Source: Actinomadura syzygii (GTDB taxonomy: Bacteria; Actinomycetota; Actinomycetes; Streptosporangiales; Streptosporangiaceae). Taken from it: a stretch of DNA of 64,000 nt. Below are positions 50,693 through 58,820 of this stretch, in pieces; the first letter of the stretch is position 1, and each line of letters opens with the position of its first letter. The notes beneath the pieces are model-generated. The model was given only the letters and a program-made list of their open reading frames with translations. It did not search any database and was not told the origin of the DNA. Made by a program: the position numbers and the translations under genes. The stretch spans positions 248,001 through 312,000 of the forward strand of contig NZ_VSFF01000006.1 in the NCBI RefSeq assembly GCF_008085905.1, written 5' to 3'.

Positions 50693-52017
50693 GACACGGC
50701 CTCGGCATGTGCGCGCCGCACCGCACCGCGCGGCGGGCCCAGGCCGAGATGGTCGCGCAGCGTCGTCCCGGTGTAGTCGGACCGGAAGACGCCCTTCTCC
50801 TGGAGCAGCGGGACGACGTGGTCGACCAGGTCGTCCAGCCCGCCGGGGGTCAGGTGCGGGACGAAGATGAACCCGTCCGCGACGCCCGTCTGCACGAACT
50901 CGTCGATCCGGTCGGCGACGGATCGGGGCGTGCCGACGAACGTCTGCCGCCCGGTCGCCTCGATCACCAGTTCGCGGATGCTGAGGCCGCGGTCGGCGGC
51001 GAGCGTCCGCCACCTGCGGACGGTCTCGCCCCGGTCGCCGCGGAACTGCGCCCGCCCCTTCGAGACGCCCTCGTCCAGGTCGGGTTCGACGTCGGGGAGG
51101 GGGCCGTCCGGGTCGTAGGCGGAGAGGTCGCGTCCCCACACGCCCTCCAGGTAGGCGATCGCGGTCTCCGGGCCCACCTGCGCGCGGCGGATGTCGGCGG
51201 CGCGCTCGGCCGCGTCCTCCTCGGTGTCGCCGAGGACGTAGGTCACGGCGGGGAAGATCTTCAACTCGTCGGGGTGCCGCCCGTACCGGGGCAGGCGGCG
51301 TTTCACGTCCGCGTAGAACGCGCGTCCGGCGGCCGGCGCGCCGTGCCTGCTGAAGATCACGTCGGCGTCGGAGGCGGCGAACTCGCGGCCCTCCGCCGAG
51401 TCCCCCGCCTGGATGATCACCGGATGGCCCTGCGGCCCGCGCGGCGTGCCGAACCGTCCGGCGATGTCGAAGTGGCGCCCGCTGTGGGCGAACTCGCCCT
51501 CCGCCCCGCCGTCGTCCGACCACGAGTCCCACAGTTCGCGGGCGGTCTGGAGGAACTCGGCGGCGCGGGTGTACCGGTCGGCCTCCGCGAGGAACCCGCC
51601 GCGCCGGAAGTTCTCGCCGGTGAAGGCGTCGTAGCTGGTCACGACGTTCCAGGCGGCGCGTCCTGCGCTGAGGTGGTCGAGCGTCGCGAGCCGTCCGGCC
51701 ACCTCGTAGGGCTCGTTGAAGGTGGAGTTGACGGTCGCGGCCAGCCCGAGGCGCGTCGTGACGGCGGCGAGCGCGGACAGCACCGTCAGCGACTCGGGAC
51801 GCCCCGCCACGTCGAGATCGTGGATCCGGCCCTTCATCTCCCGCAGCCGCAGCCCCTCGGCCAGGAAGAAGAAGTCGAACTTGCCGCGCTCGGCCGTCCG
51901 CGCCAGGTGGACGAACGAGGCGAAGTCGATCTGGCTCCCGGACGCCGGGTCCGACCAGACCGTGGTGTTGTTGACGCCCGGGAAATGCGCCGCGAGATGG
52001 ACCTGCCTTACGGGCAT
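50689..52017 (-). CDS. NtaA/DszA-family flavin monooxygenase
   Basis: A 442-residue LLM monooxygenase with HLAAHFPGVNNTTVWSDPAS, GKFDFFFLAEGLRLREMKGR, NPYEVAGRLA-like NEPYEVAGRLATLDHLS, WNVVTSYDAFTGENFRRGG and HFDIAGRFGTPRGPQGHPVI. The architecture is that of nitrilotriacetate/dibenzothiophene-sulfone monooxygenases. It sits between the flavin reductase gene (31-bp gap) and another LLM gene (4-bp overlap). Sulfone or sulfonate oxidation is the best guess from context. Confidence 0.85.
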   Translation of the reverse strand: MPVRQVHLAAHFPGVNNTTVWSDPASGSQIDFASFVHLARTAERGKFDFFFLAEGLRLREMKGRIHDLDVAGRPESLTVLSALAAVTTRLGLAATVNSTFNEPYEVAGRLATLDHLSAGRAAWNVVTSYDAFTGENFRRGGFLAEADRYTRAAEFLQTARELWDSWSDDGGAEGEFAHSGRHFDIAGRFGTPRGPQGHPVIIQAGDSAEGREFAASDADVIFSRHGAPAAGRAFYADVKRRLPRYGRHPDELKIFPAVTYVLGDTEEDAAERAADIRRAQVGPETAIAYLEGVWGRDLSAYDPDGPLPDVEPDLDEGVSKGRAQFRGDRGETVRRWRTLAADRGLSIRELVIEATGRQTFVGTPRSVADRIDEFVQTGVADGFIFVPHLTPGGLDDLVDHVVPLLQEKGVFRSDYTGTTLRDHLGLGPPRGAVRRAHAEAVS

Positions 52018-52048
52018 CGCGAGAACTCCCTCCGTCGGAAGACCTTCG

Positions 52049-52561
52049 TCAGGGCAGTCGGTGGAAGCGGCTGGCGTGGAAGACGAGCGGGGAGATTCCG
52101 GCGGCGGCGTCCAGGTCGTGGACGCGCAGCACCACGATGTCGTGGTCGCCGGACCTGACCTGCTGCTCGACGGCGCAGTCGTACCAGGCGGCCGCGTCCT
52201 CGATCAGCACGCAGCCGGTCGCGGTGGCGCGCCACGCGATGCCCGCGAAGCGGTCGCCGCCGCGCGCGCCGAGCCGCCGTCCCGTCTCCTCCTGGTGGGC
52301 GCCGAGCACGCTGATCCCGATGTGCGGGAGGTCGCGCAGCAGCGGCCAGGTCGTGGACGTGTGCGCCATGCAGACCGACACGAGCGGCGGGTCCAGCGAC
52401 ACGGGCACGAACGAGCTGGCGGCGAGGCCGACCGGCCGGCCGCCGACGAGGCCCGCGACCGCCGCGACGCCGGTCGGGTACGTGCCGTAGACGCGGCGCA
52501 GGTCGAGCTCCGTCAACGCCGCGCCCGGCGGCCCGCCGGGCGCGGTGCCGGTGGCGCTCAC
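52049..52561 (-). CDS. Flavin reductase (HpaC/NtaB-like)
   Basis: A 170-residue flavin reductase domain protein: TYPTGVAAVAGLVGGRPVGL, ASSFVPVSLDPPLVSVCMAH, and FAGIAWRATATGCVLIEDAA; the C-terminal GDHDIVVLRVHDLD contains the conserved GDH. It reduces FMN with NAD(P)H for the flanking monooxygenases. GTG 52561 overlaps ssuD by 4 bp (GTGA). Two reductases (this and the SsuE-like one) in the same operon imply high FMNH2 demand. Confidence 0.88.
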   Translation of the reverse strand: MSATGTAPGGPPGAALTELDLRRVYGTYPTGVAAVAGLVGGRPVGLAASSFVPVSLDPPLVSVCMAHTSTTWPLLRDLPHIGISVLGAHQEETGRRLGARGGDRFAGIAWRATATGCVLIEDAAAWYDCAVEQQVRSGDHDIVVLRVHDLDAAAGISPLVFHASRFHRLP

Positions 52562-53757
52562 GCCGGGGCCCCCACCGCGCCGGACGCCGCGCCGGGGGCG
52601 GGGGCGGGCCGGGTCTCGCCGCGACGGCGCAGCTCGGGCAGGACGCCCTCGCCGAACCAGTACGCCTCCTCAAGGTGCGGGTAGCCGGACAGGATGAACT
52701 CCTCGATGCCCAGCTCCGCGTACTCCTGGATCCGGTCGGCGACCTCGGTGTGGCTGCCGACCAGCGCGGTGCCCGCGCCGCCGCGCACGAGCCCGACGCC
52801 CGCCCACAGGTTGGGGTAGATCTCCAGCTCGCGGGCGTCCGTGCCGTGGGCGACCTTCCCGTTCGCGCGGTACCGCTCGTGCAGGGCGCGCATCCGCCGC
52901 TGGCCGACCGACTCGCTGGCGGCGAGCGCCTTCTGCGCCTGCCCGACGGAGTCCCGGTCGAGGCTGTCGAGCAGGCGTCCGGCCTCGCGCCACGCCTGCG
53001 CGGAGGTGTCGCGGCTGAGGGTGTGCAGCCGGATGCCGAAGCGCAGCGTGCGGCCCTCCGCGGCCGCGAGCCGGCGCAGCAGGGCGATCTTGGCGGCGAC
53101 CTGGTCCGGCGGCTCGCCCCAGGTCAGGTAGACGTCCACGTGCCGGGCCGCGACGGGCCCCGCCGCGTCGGACGAGCCGCCGAAGTACACCTCCGGGACG
53201 GGCTCCGGCCGCCGCCGCACCGTCGCGCCCTCCACCCGGTAGTGCTTGCCGGTGAAGTCGAACGGCTCGGCGCCCCAGGCGCCGCGCACGACCGACAGGA
53301 ACTCGTCGGTGCGGGCGTAGCGCTCGTCGTGGTCGAGGTGGTCGCCGAACCGGCGCTGCTCGGTGCTCTCGCCGCCGGTGACGACGTTGAGCGCGAGGCG
53401 TCCGCCGGAGATCCGCTGGTACGTCGCGGCCATCTGCGCGGCGAGCGTCGGCGAGACGAGCCCGGGGCGGAACGCCACCAGGAACTTCAACCGGCTCGTC
53501 TCGCGGATCAGCGCGGCGGTCACCAGCCAGGCGTCCTCGCACCACGTGCCGGTCGGGGTCAGCACGGCCTCGAAGCCGAGGTGCTCGGCGGTCCGCGCGA
53601 TCTGGGCGAGGTAGTCGATGTCGGGGTCGCGGAACCGGTCCGCGGCGCCCCGCCGGGCGGCCGGGAGGCCGACCCCGCGGGGCACGTTGTGGCCGCCGCC
53701 GATCAGCGTCCGGCCGTCTCCGTTGGTGGGCAGGAACCAGTGGAATCGCAGCGTCAT
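52558..53757 (-). CDS. ssuD: Alkanesulfonate monooxygenase, SsuD-like
   Basis: A 399-residue FMNH2-dependent enzyme: LRFHWFLPTNGDGRTLIGGG at the N-terminus, ARTAEHLGFEAVLTPTGTWC, FRPGLVSPTLAAQMAATYQR and NVVTGGESTEQRRFGDHLDH, all landmarks of SsuD and related sulfonate monooxygenases. They release sulfite from alkanesulfonates. It is first in the operon after leader peptide 2 (71-bp gap). The C-terminus has a 20-residue Pro/Ala extension. Close relatives include SfnG-type enzymes, so the exact substrate is unsure. Confidence 0.82.
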   Translation of the reverse strand: MTLRFHWFLPTNGDGRTLIGGGHNVPRGVGLPAARRGAADRFRDPDIDYLAQIARTAEHLGFEAVLTPTGTWCEDAWLVTAALIRETSRLKFLVAFRPGLVSPTLAAQMAATYQRISGGRLALNVVTGGESTEQRRFGDHLDHDERYARTDEFLSVVRGAWGAEPFDFTGKHYRVEGATVRRRPEPVPEVYFGGSSDAAGPVAARHVDVYLTWGEPPDQVAAKIALLRRLAAAEGRTLRFGIRLHTLSRDTSAQAWREAGRLLDSLDRDSVGQAQKALAASESVGQRRMRALHERYRANGKVAHGTDARELEIYPNLWAGVGLVRGGAGTALVGSHTEVADRIQEYAELGIEEFILSGYPHLEEAYWFGEGVLPELRRRGETRPAPAPGAASGAVGAPA

Positions 53758-53828
53758 GGCGTCCCTTCCGTCGTGCTGCTGCTGCGCCGCGCGCCGCTCC
53801 CGGCGCGGGCGGCGAGGTCACCGGGTTC

Positions 53829-53921
53829 TCAGCGTGGACAGAGGGCGCTGGCCTGCAACCGAAGGTCGACGTGCAGCCGCGCGACGAGCAGGATCACGAC
53901 AGCAAGGACGTGGTGGTACAC
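53829..53921 (-). CDS. Cysteine leader peptide 2, upstream of ssuD
   Basis: A 30-residue peptide ending LVARLHVDLRLQASALCPR, identical in its last 19 residues to leader peptide 1. GTG 53921 is 7 nt after the predicted -10 (same geometry as copy 1), which implies a leaderless message; GTG 53897 is a shorter option. The 71 nt between its stop and ssuD can form GC-rich hairpins (GCCGCGCGCCG with CGGCGCGGGC), as expected for Cys-codon attenuation. Confidence 0.75.
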   Translation of the reverse strand: MYHHVLAVVILLVARLHVDLRLQASALCPR

Positions 53922-53928
53922 ACCAGAC

Positions 53929-53965
53929 ACTCTGCTGAAGATTTCCTATCAAGTCAATAGGAAAT
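53929..53965 (-). promoter_or_regulatory. Sulfur-operon promoter 2 with 25-bp palindromic operator
   Basis: Palindrome ATTTCCTA-N9-TAGGAAAT at 53941-53965 (24/25 identical to promoter 1). TTGACT (53957-53952) as -35, 17-bp spacer, CAGAGT (53934-53929) as -10, then 7 nt to the GTG of leader peptide 2. The operator covers the -35, as expected for a repressor or sulfur-responsive regulator. Confidence 0.72.
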
Positions 53966-54003
53966 ATGGGTTGCGCAGGCGACGAGCCGCCACGCGGCCC
54001 CCT

Positions 54004-55227
54004 CTAGAGCGGGATCGGCTTGAACATCTCCGGTTCCTGGCCCGGCTCCAGAGCGGTCGGGCCGTAGAGCCAGTCGACGAACGAGTAGTCGCGGACGTCG
54101 CGGTCGCGGAGCAGCGCGTTGCGCCGGTCGCGGCGCGGCCCGTCGAGGTGCCAGAGGCCGCCCCAGTCGCGGGCGGTGGACTGCACGCGGCGGCAGTGCT
54201 CGGGACGGACCGCCTGGTAGGCCGCGAGGGCGGCGTCCCAGTCGACGTCCCCGGACGCGGACCGCCGTCGGGCGGCGTGCTCGGCGAGCACCCAGCCGTC
54301 CTCGATCGCCATGACCGCGCCCTGCGCGAGGTACTGGAGCGGCGGGTGCGCGGCGTCGCCGAGCAGCGCGACGCGGCCGAACACCCAGCGGTCGACCGGG
54401 TCGCGGTCGAACATCCGCCAGAAGCGGTCCCGCCACATCAGCGGGATGCCGCGCTGGACCTGGTCGCACGCGCCCTCGAACGCCTGGTCCAGCTCGTCGG
54501 GGAGGCCCCAGTCGGCCTGCCCCGCCTTGGCGCGGGGCGACTCGAACACGGCGACCTGGTTGAACATCGAGCCGCCGCGCAGCGCGTACTGGACGAAGTG
54601 GCAGCGCGGCCCGACGTACACGACGACGGCGTCCTCGTGGACGTCGTTGCCGCGCACGTCCTCGATCGGCATCGCGCCCCGGTAGGCGACGTAGGACGAG
54701 CTGACCGGCGCGTCCGCGACGAACGACGCCCGCGCGACCGAGTGCAGGCCGTCGGCGGCGATCACCACGTCCGCGCGCTCAATCTGGCCGTCCGCGCGGA
54801 TGACGCCCGTCCCGTCCGGGGCGAGCCCGTCGACGCGGCCGTCGGTGACCAGCTCGACGCCCGCCCGCTCGCAGCCCCGGAGCAGCAGCGCGTGCAGGTC
54901 GCTGCGGTGCATGACGAGGTAGGGGAAGCCGTAGCGGCGTTCGAGGTCGCGGAGGTCGAGCCGGGTCAGCTCGGACGCGTCCAGCGCGTCGAACATGATC
55001 ATGTCGGCGGGGGCGACGCCGAGTTCGCGGGCCTCGTCCAGGAGGCCGTACTCGGCGAGCACGCGCGTGCCGTTCGGAGCGATCTGGAGCCCGGCCCCGA
55101 CCTCCCCGAACGTGGACGCCTGCTCCAGCACCCGGGCGCGCAGCCCCTTCCGGGCGAGCGCGAGGGCGGCGCCGAGGCCGCCGATTCCGCCGCCGACGAT
55201 GATCGCGTCGGGGTCGCTCTGGGACAT
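54004..55227 (-). CDS. FAD-dependent aromatic hydroxylase, 3-hydroxybenzoate 6-hydroxylase-like
   Basis: A 407-residue class A flavoprotein monooxygenase. FAD motif IIVGGGIGGLGAALALARKG, the DG motif VVIAADGLHSVAR, and the GD motif VALLGDAAHPPLQYLAQGAV, then EDGWVLAEH. The length and the cluster position, downstream of gentisate dioxygenase and the isomerase, fit conversion of 3-hydroxybenzoate (or salicylate) to gentisate. It lies 14 bp after the isomerase stop. The C-terminus (LYGPTALEPGQEPEMFKP) is family-typical. The actual aromatic substrate is inferred from neighbours. Confidence 0.85.
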   Translation of the reverse strand: MSQSDPDAIIVGGGIGGLGAALALARKGLRARVLEQASTFGEVGAGLQIAPNGTRVLAEYGLLDEARELGVAPADMIMFDALDASELTRLDLRDLERRYGFPYLVMHRSDLHALLLRGCERAGVELVTDGRVDGLAPDGTGVIRADGQIERADVVIAADGLHSVARASFVADAPVSSSYVAYRGAMPIEDVRGNDVHEDAVVVYVGPRCHFVQYALRGGSMFNQVAVFESPRAKAGQADWGLPDELDQAFEGACDQVQRGIPLMWRDRFWRMFDRDPVDRWVFGRVALLGDAAHPPLQYLAQGAVMAIEDGWVLAEHAARRRSASGDVDWDAALAAYQAVRPEHCRRVQSTARDWGGLWHLDGPRRDRRNALLRDRDVRDYSFVDWLYGPTALEPGQEPEMFKPIPL

Positions 55228-55241
55228 CGAGGTTTCCGTTT

Positions 55242-55940
55242 CTACAGCCAGTCGGGGAGCGTGGGCGCGTCCGGGAGAGCGGCGGCGCGTCCGGTGAGAT
55301 AGGCGGCGACGTCGGCGAGCCGGGCGGAGACGTGCGCGGGGGCGCCGTCGCCGGGCAGCTCCCAGCGGTCGCCGGAGTCGGTCGCCGTCAGGACGACCCA
55401 GGGCCCGGGACGGGTGCGGCGCTTGCCGGCCGCGTCCTCGCACAGCGCGCTGAGGAAGGCCGCCGGAAGATCGCCGAACCCGACCCCGGCGTCCAGGTCC
55501 ACGGCGTGGACGCAGACCTCGCGGGCGCGCATCCACGGCACCTCCGTCGCGGGGATGGTGCGGCCCTGCGCGGTGACGACCTCGTGCGCCCACTGCTCGG
55601 GGGTGAGCGCGGACATCGCCGCGTCCAGCTCCATGGCCGAGTTCCGCAGCCAGCCGACCAGTTCCGTGCGGCCGAGGACCGCGCCGCGCTCGATCCCGGC
55701 CTTCCGCTCCTCCAGCGAGGCGTACATCGGCGTCGGCTCGCCCGTGGCCGCCCAGTGGAGGAGGTTGCCGAGCCCCTCGGCGTTGGCGGCGACATGGGCG
55801 GCGACGTGCTTGCGCGTCCAGCCGGGCAGCGGGCTCGGCGCCGCGAACGCGGACTCGTCCAGGCCCGTGGCGGCGTTGAGGAACAGGCGGGTGCCGAGGG
55901 ACGTCCAGCGGCGGGCGTCGGCGAGCGTCCTGCCGTCCAT
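55242..55940 (-). CDS. Mycothiol-dependent maleylpyruvate isomerase
   Basis: A 232-residue DinB-like protein: PSPLPGWTRKHVAAHVAANA (with the metal-ligand His region HVAAH), EVPWMRAREVCVHAVDLDAG and a C-terminal LADVAAYLTGR. It belongs to the actinobacterial mycothiol-dependent maleylpyruvate isomerase family, converting maleylpyruvate to fumarylpyruvate. ATG 55940 overlaps the hydrolase stop (ATGA). Its position between hydrolase and hydroxylase fixes the pathway as gentisate. Confidence 0.85.
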   Translation of the reverse strand: MDGRTLADARRWTSLGTRLFLNAATGLDESAFAAPSPLPGWTRKHVAAHVAANAEGLGNLLHWAATGEPTPMYASLEERKAGIERGAVLGRTELVGWLRNSAMELDAAMSALTPEQWAHEVVTAQGRTIPATEVPWMRAREVCVHAVDLDAGVGFGDLPAAFLSALCEDAAGKRRTRPGPWVVLTATDSGDRWELPGDGAPAHVSARLADVAAYLTGRAAALPDAPTLPDWL

Positions 55941-56773
55941 CAGGCGTCCTTGACCACGCGGTTGACCAGGCGGCCGATGCCCTGGATCTCGGTCACGACC
56001 GTCTCGCCGCCGAGCAGGTAGCGCTTCGGGTCGCGGGCGTGCCCGACGCCGCCCGGCGTGCCGGTGGCGATCAGGTCGCCGGGGTTCAGCCGGACGATCG
56101 TCGAGACGTACTCCACCAGCGCGACCGGGTCGAAGAGCAGGTCGCCGGTCGTGTCGGACTGCATCTGCTCGCCGTCCACCGTCAGCTTCACGTCCAGCGC
56201 GGGACGGACGCCGCCGGGCAGCTCGTCCGGCGTCACGACGTACGGGCCCACGGGCGTCGTCGAGTCCCATGCCTTGCCCTGGAGCCATTCGCGGGTGCGG
56301 AACTGCCAGTCGCGGCAGGTGACGTCGTTGAGGACGGTGAACCCGGCGATCGCCCGCTCGGCCTCCGCCGTGCTGGCCCGCCGGACCTGCGCGCCGATCA
56401 CGACCGTCAGCTCCGCCTCCCAGTCGAACTCCGCCGTCTCGCCCGGACGGACAATGTCGTCGCCCGCGCCGATGAGGCTGTCCGCGAACTTGGCGAAGAG
56501 GGTCGGGTGGCTCGGCAGGTCGCGTCCCATCTCCAGGATGTGGTTGCGGTAGTTGAGGCCGACGCACACCACCTTGGACGGACGCGGAACGACGGGCGCG
56601 AAGTCCGCGCCCTCGGCCGGACGGACGGGGCCGGTCGCGTCCGCCGCCCGGTCCCGCCAGTCGGCGTGCGCGAGGAACGCGCCCACGTCGGTCGAGCCGA
56701 GGTCGATCAGCCCGTCGCCCTCCGCCTTCACGGCGCGGGTGCCCTCGGACGTGCGAACGGTGGCCAGCTTCAT
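55940..56773 (-). CDS. Fumarylpyruvate hydrolase (FAH family)
   Basis: A 277-residue FAH-fold enzyme: KVVCVGLNYRNHILEMGRDL, the metal site in EFDWEAELTVVIG (E-x-E) with NDVTCRDWQFRTREW, and LLFDPVALVEYVSTIVRLNP, then GDLIATGTPGGVGHARDP. In this operon it should split fumarylpyruvate to fumarate and pyruvate. ATG 56773 has AAGGAAGGAA directly upstream, and that site abuts repeat copy B. It overlaps the isomerase by 4 bp. Confidence 0.87.
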   Translation of the reverse strand: MKLATVRTSEGTRAVKAEGDGLIDLGSTDVGAFLAHADWRDRAADATGPVRPAEGADFAPVVPRPSKVVCVGLNYRNHILEMGRDLPSHPTLFAKFADSLIGAGDDIVRPGETAEFDWEAELTVVIGAQVRRASTAEAERAIAGFTVLNDVTCRDWQFRTREWLQGKAWDSTTPVGPYVVTPDELPGGVRPALDVKLTVDGEQMQSDTTGDLLFDPVALVEYVSTIVRLNPGDLIATGTPGGVGHARDPKRYLLGGETVVTEIQGIGRLVNRVVKDA

Positions 56774-56787
56774 CGGTTCCTTCCTTT

Positions 56788-56849
56788 CTGGGGGGCGACC
56801 CCCAGACCCCCGGGGCGGAGCCCCGACGATCCTCGCTTCGCTGCGGTCA
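56788..56849. repeat. Intercistronic stem-loop repeat, copy B
   Basis: Ungapped partner of 5926-5987: conserved outer blocks of 24 and 22 bp (one mismatch each), variable 16-bp centre that still folds (GGGGC-GGA-GCCCC here). On the minus strand it begins with the TGA stop of gentisate dioxygenase and ends just before the ribosome-binding site of the hydrolase gene. Confidence 0.7.
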
Positions 56850-57968
56850 TCGGGGCTCTCGACGATTGAGGCGAAGCGCCTCGAAGATGGGCGCGTCGCT
56901 GAAACGGAACAGGTCGAGGGATCCGGAGTCGGAGTCGGACGGCCCCGCCTCGGACTTGGCGGAGAACGGCTCCCAGGACGGCACGACGAAGAGGTCGCCT
57001 CGGGTGACCGTCCAGGTCGTGTCGCCGACCGTCACGGTGCCCGACCCGTCGAACACCGTGTAGACCGACGAGCCGGTCTCGCGGACGGGCGCGGTCTCCG
57101 CGCCCCGCACCACGCGGTGGAACTCGGCGCGGACGGTCGGCAGGACGTCCCCGCCCGTCGCGGGGTCGGTGCAGCGCACCGCCGCGTGGCCGGGCTCGAC
57201 CGTCCCGCCCGAGTCGAGCTGGTCGGCGAGGGCGCGGTCGGTGACCTCCCACGGGTAGCGCAGCAGCGGGGTTCCGGTCCCGGCGGGCGCCCCGATCGGG
57301 CGCAGCCCGGCGTGCCCCCACAGCCGCTCGGACCGGGAGCGCTCCGGCGTGGCGTGCTCGTCCGCGGAGATCTGGTCGCGGCCGAACTCGAAGAACTGCG
57401 CGTCGGTCGCGTACTGGAACGGGATGTCGAGCCCGTCGATCCAGGCCATCGGCTCGGCGGCGGCGTTGTGGTGGGCGTGCCAGTTCCAGCCCGCCTGGGG
57501 CAGGAAGTCGCCCCGGTTCATCGGGACGGGGTCGCCGTTCACGACCGTCCACACGCCGGAGCCCTCGACGACGAAGCGGAAGGCGTGCTGGGTGTGGCGG
57601 TGCTCGGGCGCGTCCTCGCCCGGCATCAGGTACTGGATCGCCGCCCACAGCGTCGGCGTCGCGAACGGCCGCCCGCCGAGGCCCGGGTTGGCGAGCGCGA
57701 TCGCGCGGCGCTCCCCGCCGCGCCCGACCGGCACCAGCTCGCCCGCCCGCGCGGCCAGCTCCAGCAGGTTCCGCCACCTCCACAGGTGCGGGACGGCCCG
57801 CGACCGCGGCCGCCGCGGCATCAGGTCGCCGATCTCCGTCCACAGCGGGACGAGCAGCTCGCGCTCGAAGCCCCGGTAGAGGTCCTCCAGGGCGGGCGTG
57901 ACGGCCGGCTGGTCCGGCGCGTCGGCGGCCCGGAGCCGGACCGGGGTTTCGTCGGGGATGGTGGCCAT
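56847..57968 (-). CDS. Gentisate 1,2-dioxygenase
   Basis: A 373-residue bicupin: PGEDAPEHRHTQHAFRFVVE (iron-ligand His residues), GDFLPQAGWNWHAHHN and the second cupin TGSSVYTVFDGSGTVTVGD. It opens the ring of gentisate to maleylpyruvate and is the first gene of the operon. ATG 57968 with AAGGG upstream is chosen; an upstream ATG at 58010 would lie in the operator. The C-terminal stop belongs to the intercistronic repeat. Confidence 0.9.
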   Translation of the reverse strand: MATIPDETPVRLRAADAPDQPAVTPALEDLYRGFERELLVPLWTEIGDLMPRRPRSRAVPHLWRWRNLLELAARAGELVPVGRGGERRAIALANPGLGGRPFATPTLWAAIQYLMPGEDAPEHRHTQHAFRFVVEGSGVWTVVNGDPVPMNRGDFLPQAGWNWHAHHNAAAEPMAWIDGLDIPFQYATDAQFFEFGRDQISADEHATPERSRSERLWGHAGLRPIGAPAGTGTPLLRYPWEVTDRALADQLDSGGTVEPGHAAVRCTDPATGGDVLPTVRAEFHRVVRGAETAPVRETGSSVYTVFDGSGTVTVGDTTWTVTRGDLFVVPSWEPFSAKSEAGPSDSDSGSLDLFRFSDAPIFEALRLNRREPR

Positions 57969-58009
57969 ACCCTTACCATGGCCTGGATTACGCAAGACGG
58001 AAAAGGACA

Positions 58010-58024
58010 TTCTGTCTTACAGAA
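58010..58024. promoter_or_regulatory. Operator palindrome in the gentisate/IclR divergent region
   Basis: TTCTGT-CTT-ACAGAA: perfect 6-bp arms, between gentisate dioxygenase (start 57968) and the IclR gene (start 58047). Likely binding site of the IclR protein, controlling both directions. Confidence 0.6.
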
Positions 58025-58046
58025 CCGCCCTGCGGAGAGGAGCCGC

Positions 58047-58820
58047 GTGGACAAGCCGCTGAAGACCCCGCCGCCGTACGCGGTGGCGAGCGTCGACAAC
58101 GCCCTCCGCATCGCCGCGATGCTCCAGCTGGAGGGACCGATGACGGTCACCGAGGTGGCCGGACGGCTCGGCGTCGCCGGGTCCACCGCGCACCGGCTGC
58201 TGGCGATGCTCGTCTACCGCGACTTCGCCGTCCAGCAGCAGGACCGCTCCTACCGGGTCGGGCCCGTCCTCGAACTGGCGGCGCACTCGCAGTCGGCGGC
58301 GTCCCGGCTGCGGGCGGCGGCGCTGCCGCACCTGCGGCGGCTGGTCGACCTGCTGGACGAGTCCGCGAACCTCGCCGTCCGCACCGGCGACACCGTCCGC
58401 TTCATCGCGAGCGTCGAGTCGGGGCAGGCGGTGCGGGTCGGGTCGCGCGAGGGCATGGTGTTCCACGCGCACCGCACGACCGGCGGCCTCCTCCTGCTCG
58501 CCGAACTGCCGCCGGACGAGCTGGACGACCTCTACCGCGACACCCGGCGGGACGCGGCGGCGGGCGACCGTCTCGCCCTCGCCGACCTCAGGGCGGAGCT
58601 GGCGCGCATCCGGCGCAACGGGTTCGCGGTCAACGACGGGCGCTCCGAGCGCGGCCTCGTCGCGGTCGGCGTCCCGGTGCGCGACCCGGACGGCACGGCG
58701 GTCGCGGGCCTGTCGGTGTCCATGCCGAGCATCCGGTACGAGAAGGAGCGGCTGCCCAAGCTGGTCGCGACGCTCCGGACGGCGGCGGCCGCGCTCGAAC
58801 GCGGCCTCCAGCCGGGTTAA
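58047..58820 (+). CDS. IclR-family transcriptional regulator
   Basis: A 257-residue IclR regulator: winged-helix N-terminus (SVDNALRIAAMLQLEGPMTV, TEVAGRLGVAGSTAHRLLAM) and an effector domain (VRFIASVESGQAVRVGSREG, RTTGGLLLLAELP, GFAVNDGRSERGLVAVGVPV). It is divergent from the gentisate operon and probably responds to an aromatic intermediate. GTG 58047 has GGAGAGGAG 4 nt upstream. The stop TAA overlaps the convergent TetR stop in the palindrome TTAA (58817-58820). Confidence 0.9.
   Translation: MDKPLKTPPPYAVASVDNALRIAAMLQLEGPMTVTEVAGRLGVAGSTAHRLLAMLVYRDFAVQQQDRSYRVGPVLELAAHSQSAASRLRAAALPHLRRLVDLLDESANLAVRTGDTVRFIASVESGQAVRVGSREGMVFHAHRTTGGLLLLAELPPDELDDLYRDTRRDAAAGDRLALADLRAELARIRRNGFAVNDGRSERGLVAVGVPVRDPDGTAVAGLSVSMPSIRYEKERLPKLVATLRTAAAALERGLQPG

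Noticed and set aside
53954..54469. Minus-strand open frame ending in the sulfur promoter palindrome
   Set aside because: Out-of-frame shadow of the 3-hydroxybenzoate hydroxylase-like gene; the similar ending to the FMN reductase comes from the shared operator bases.
58817..58820. TTAA overlap as a transposon target (piggyBac-like) site
   Set aside because: It is just the overlapping stops of two convergent genes; no flanking element exists.
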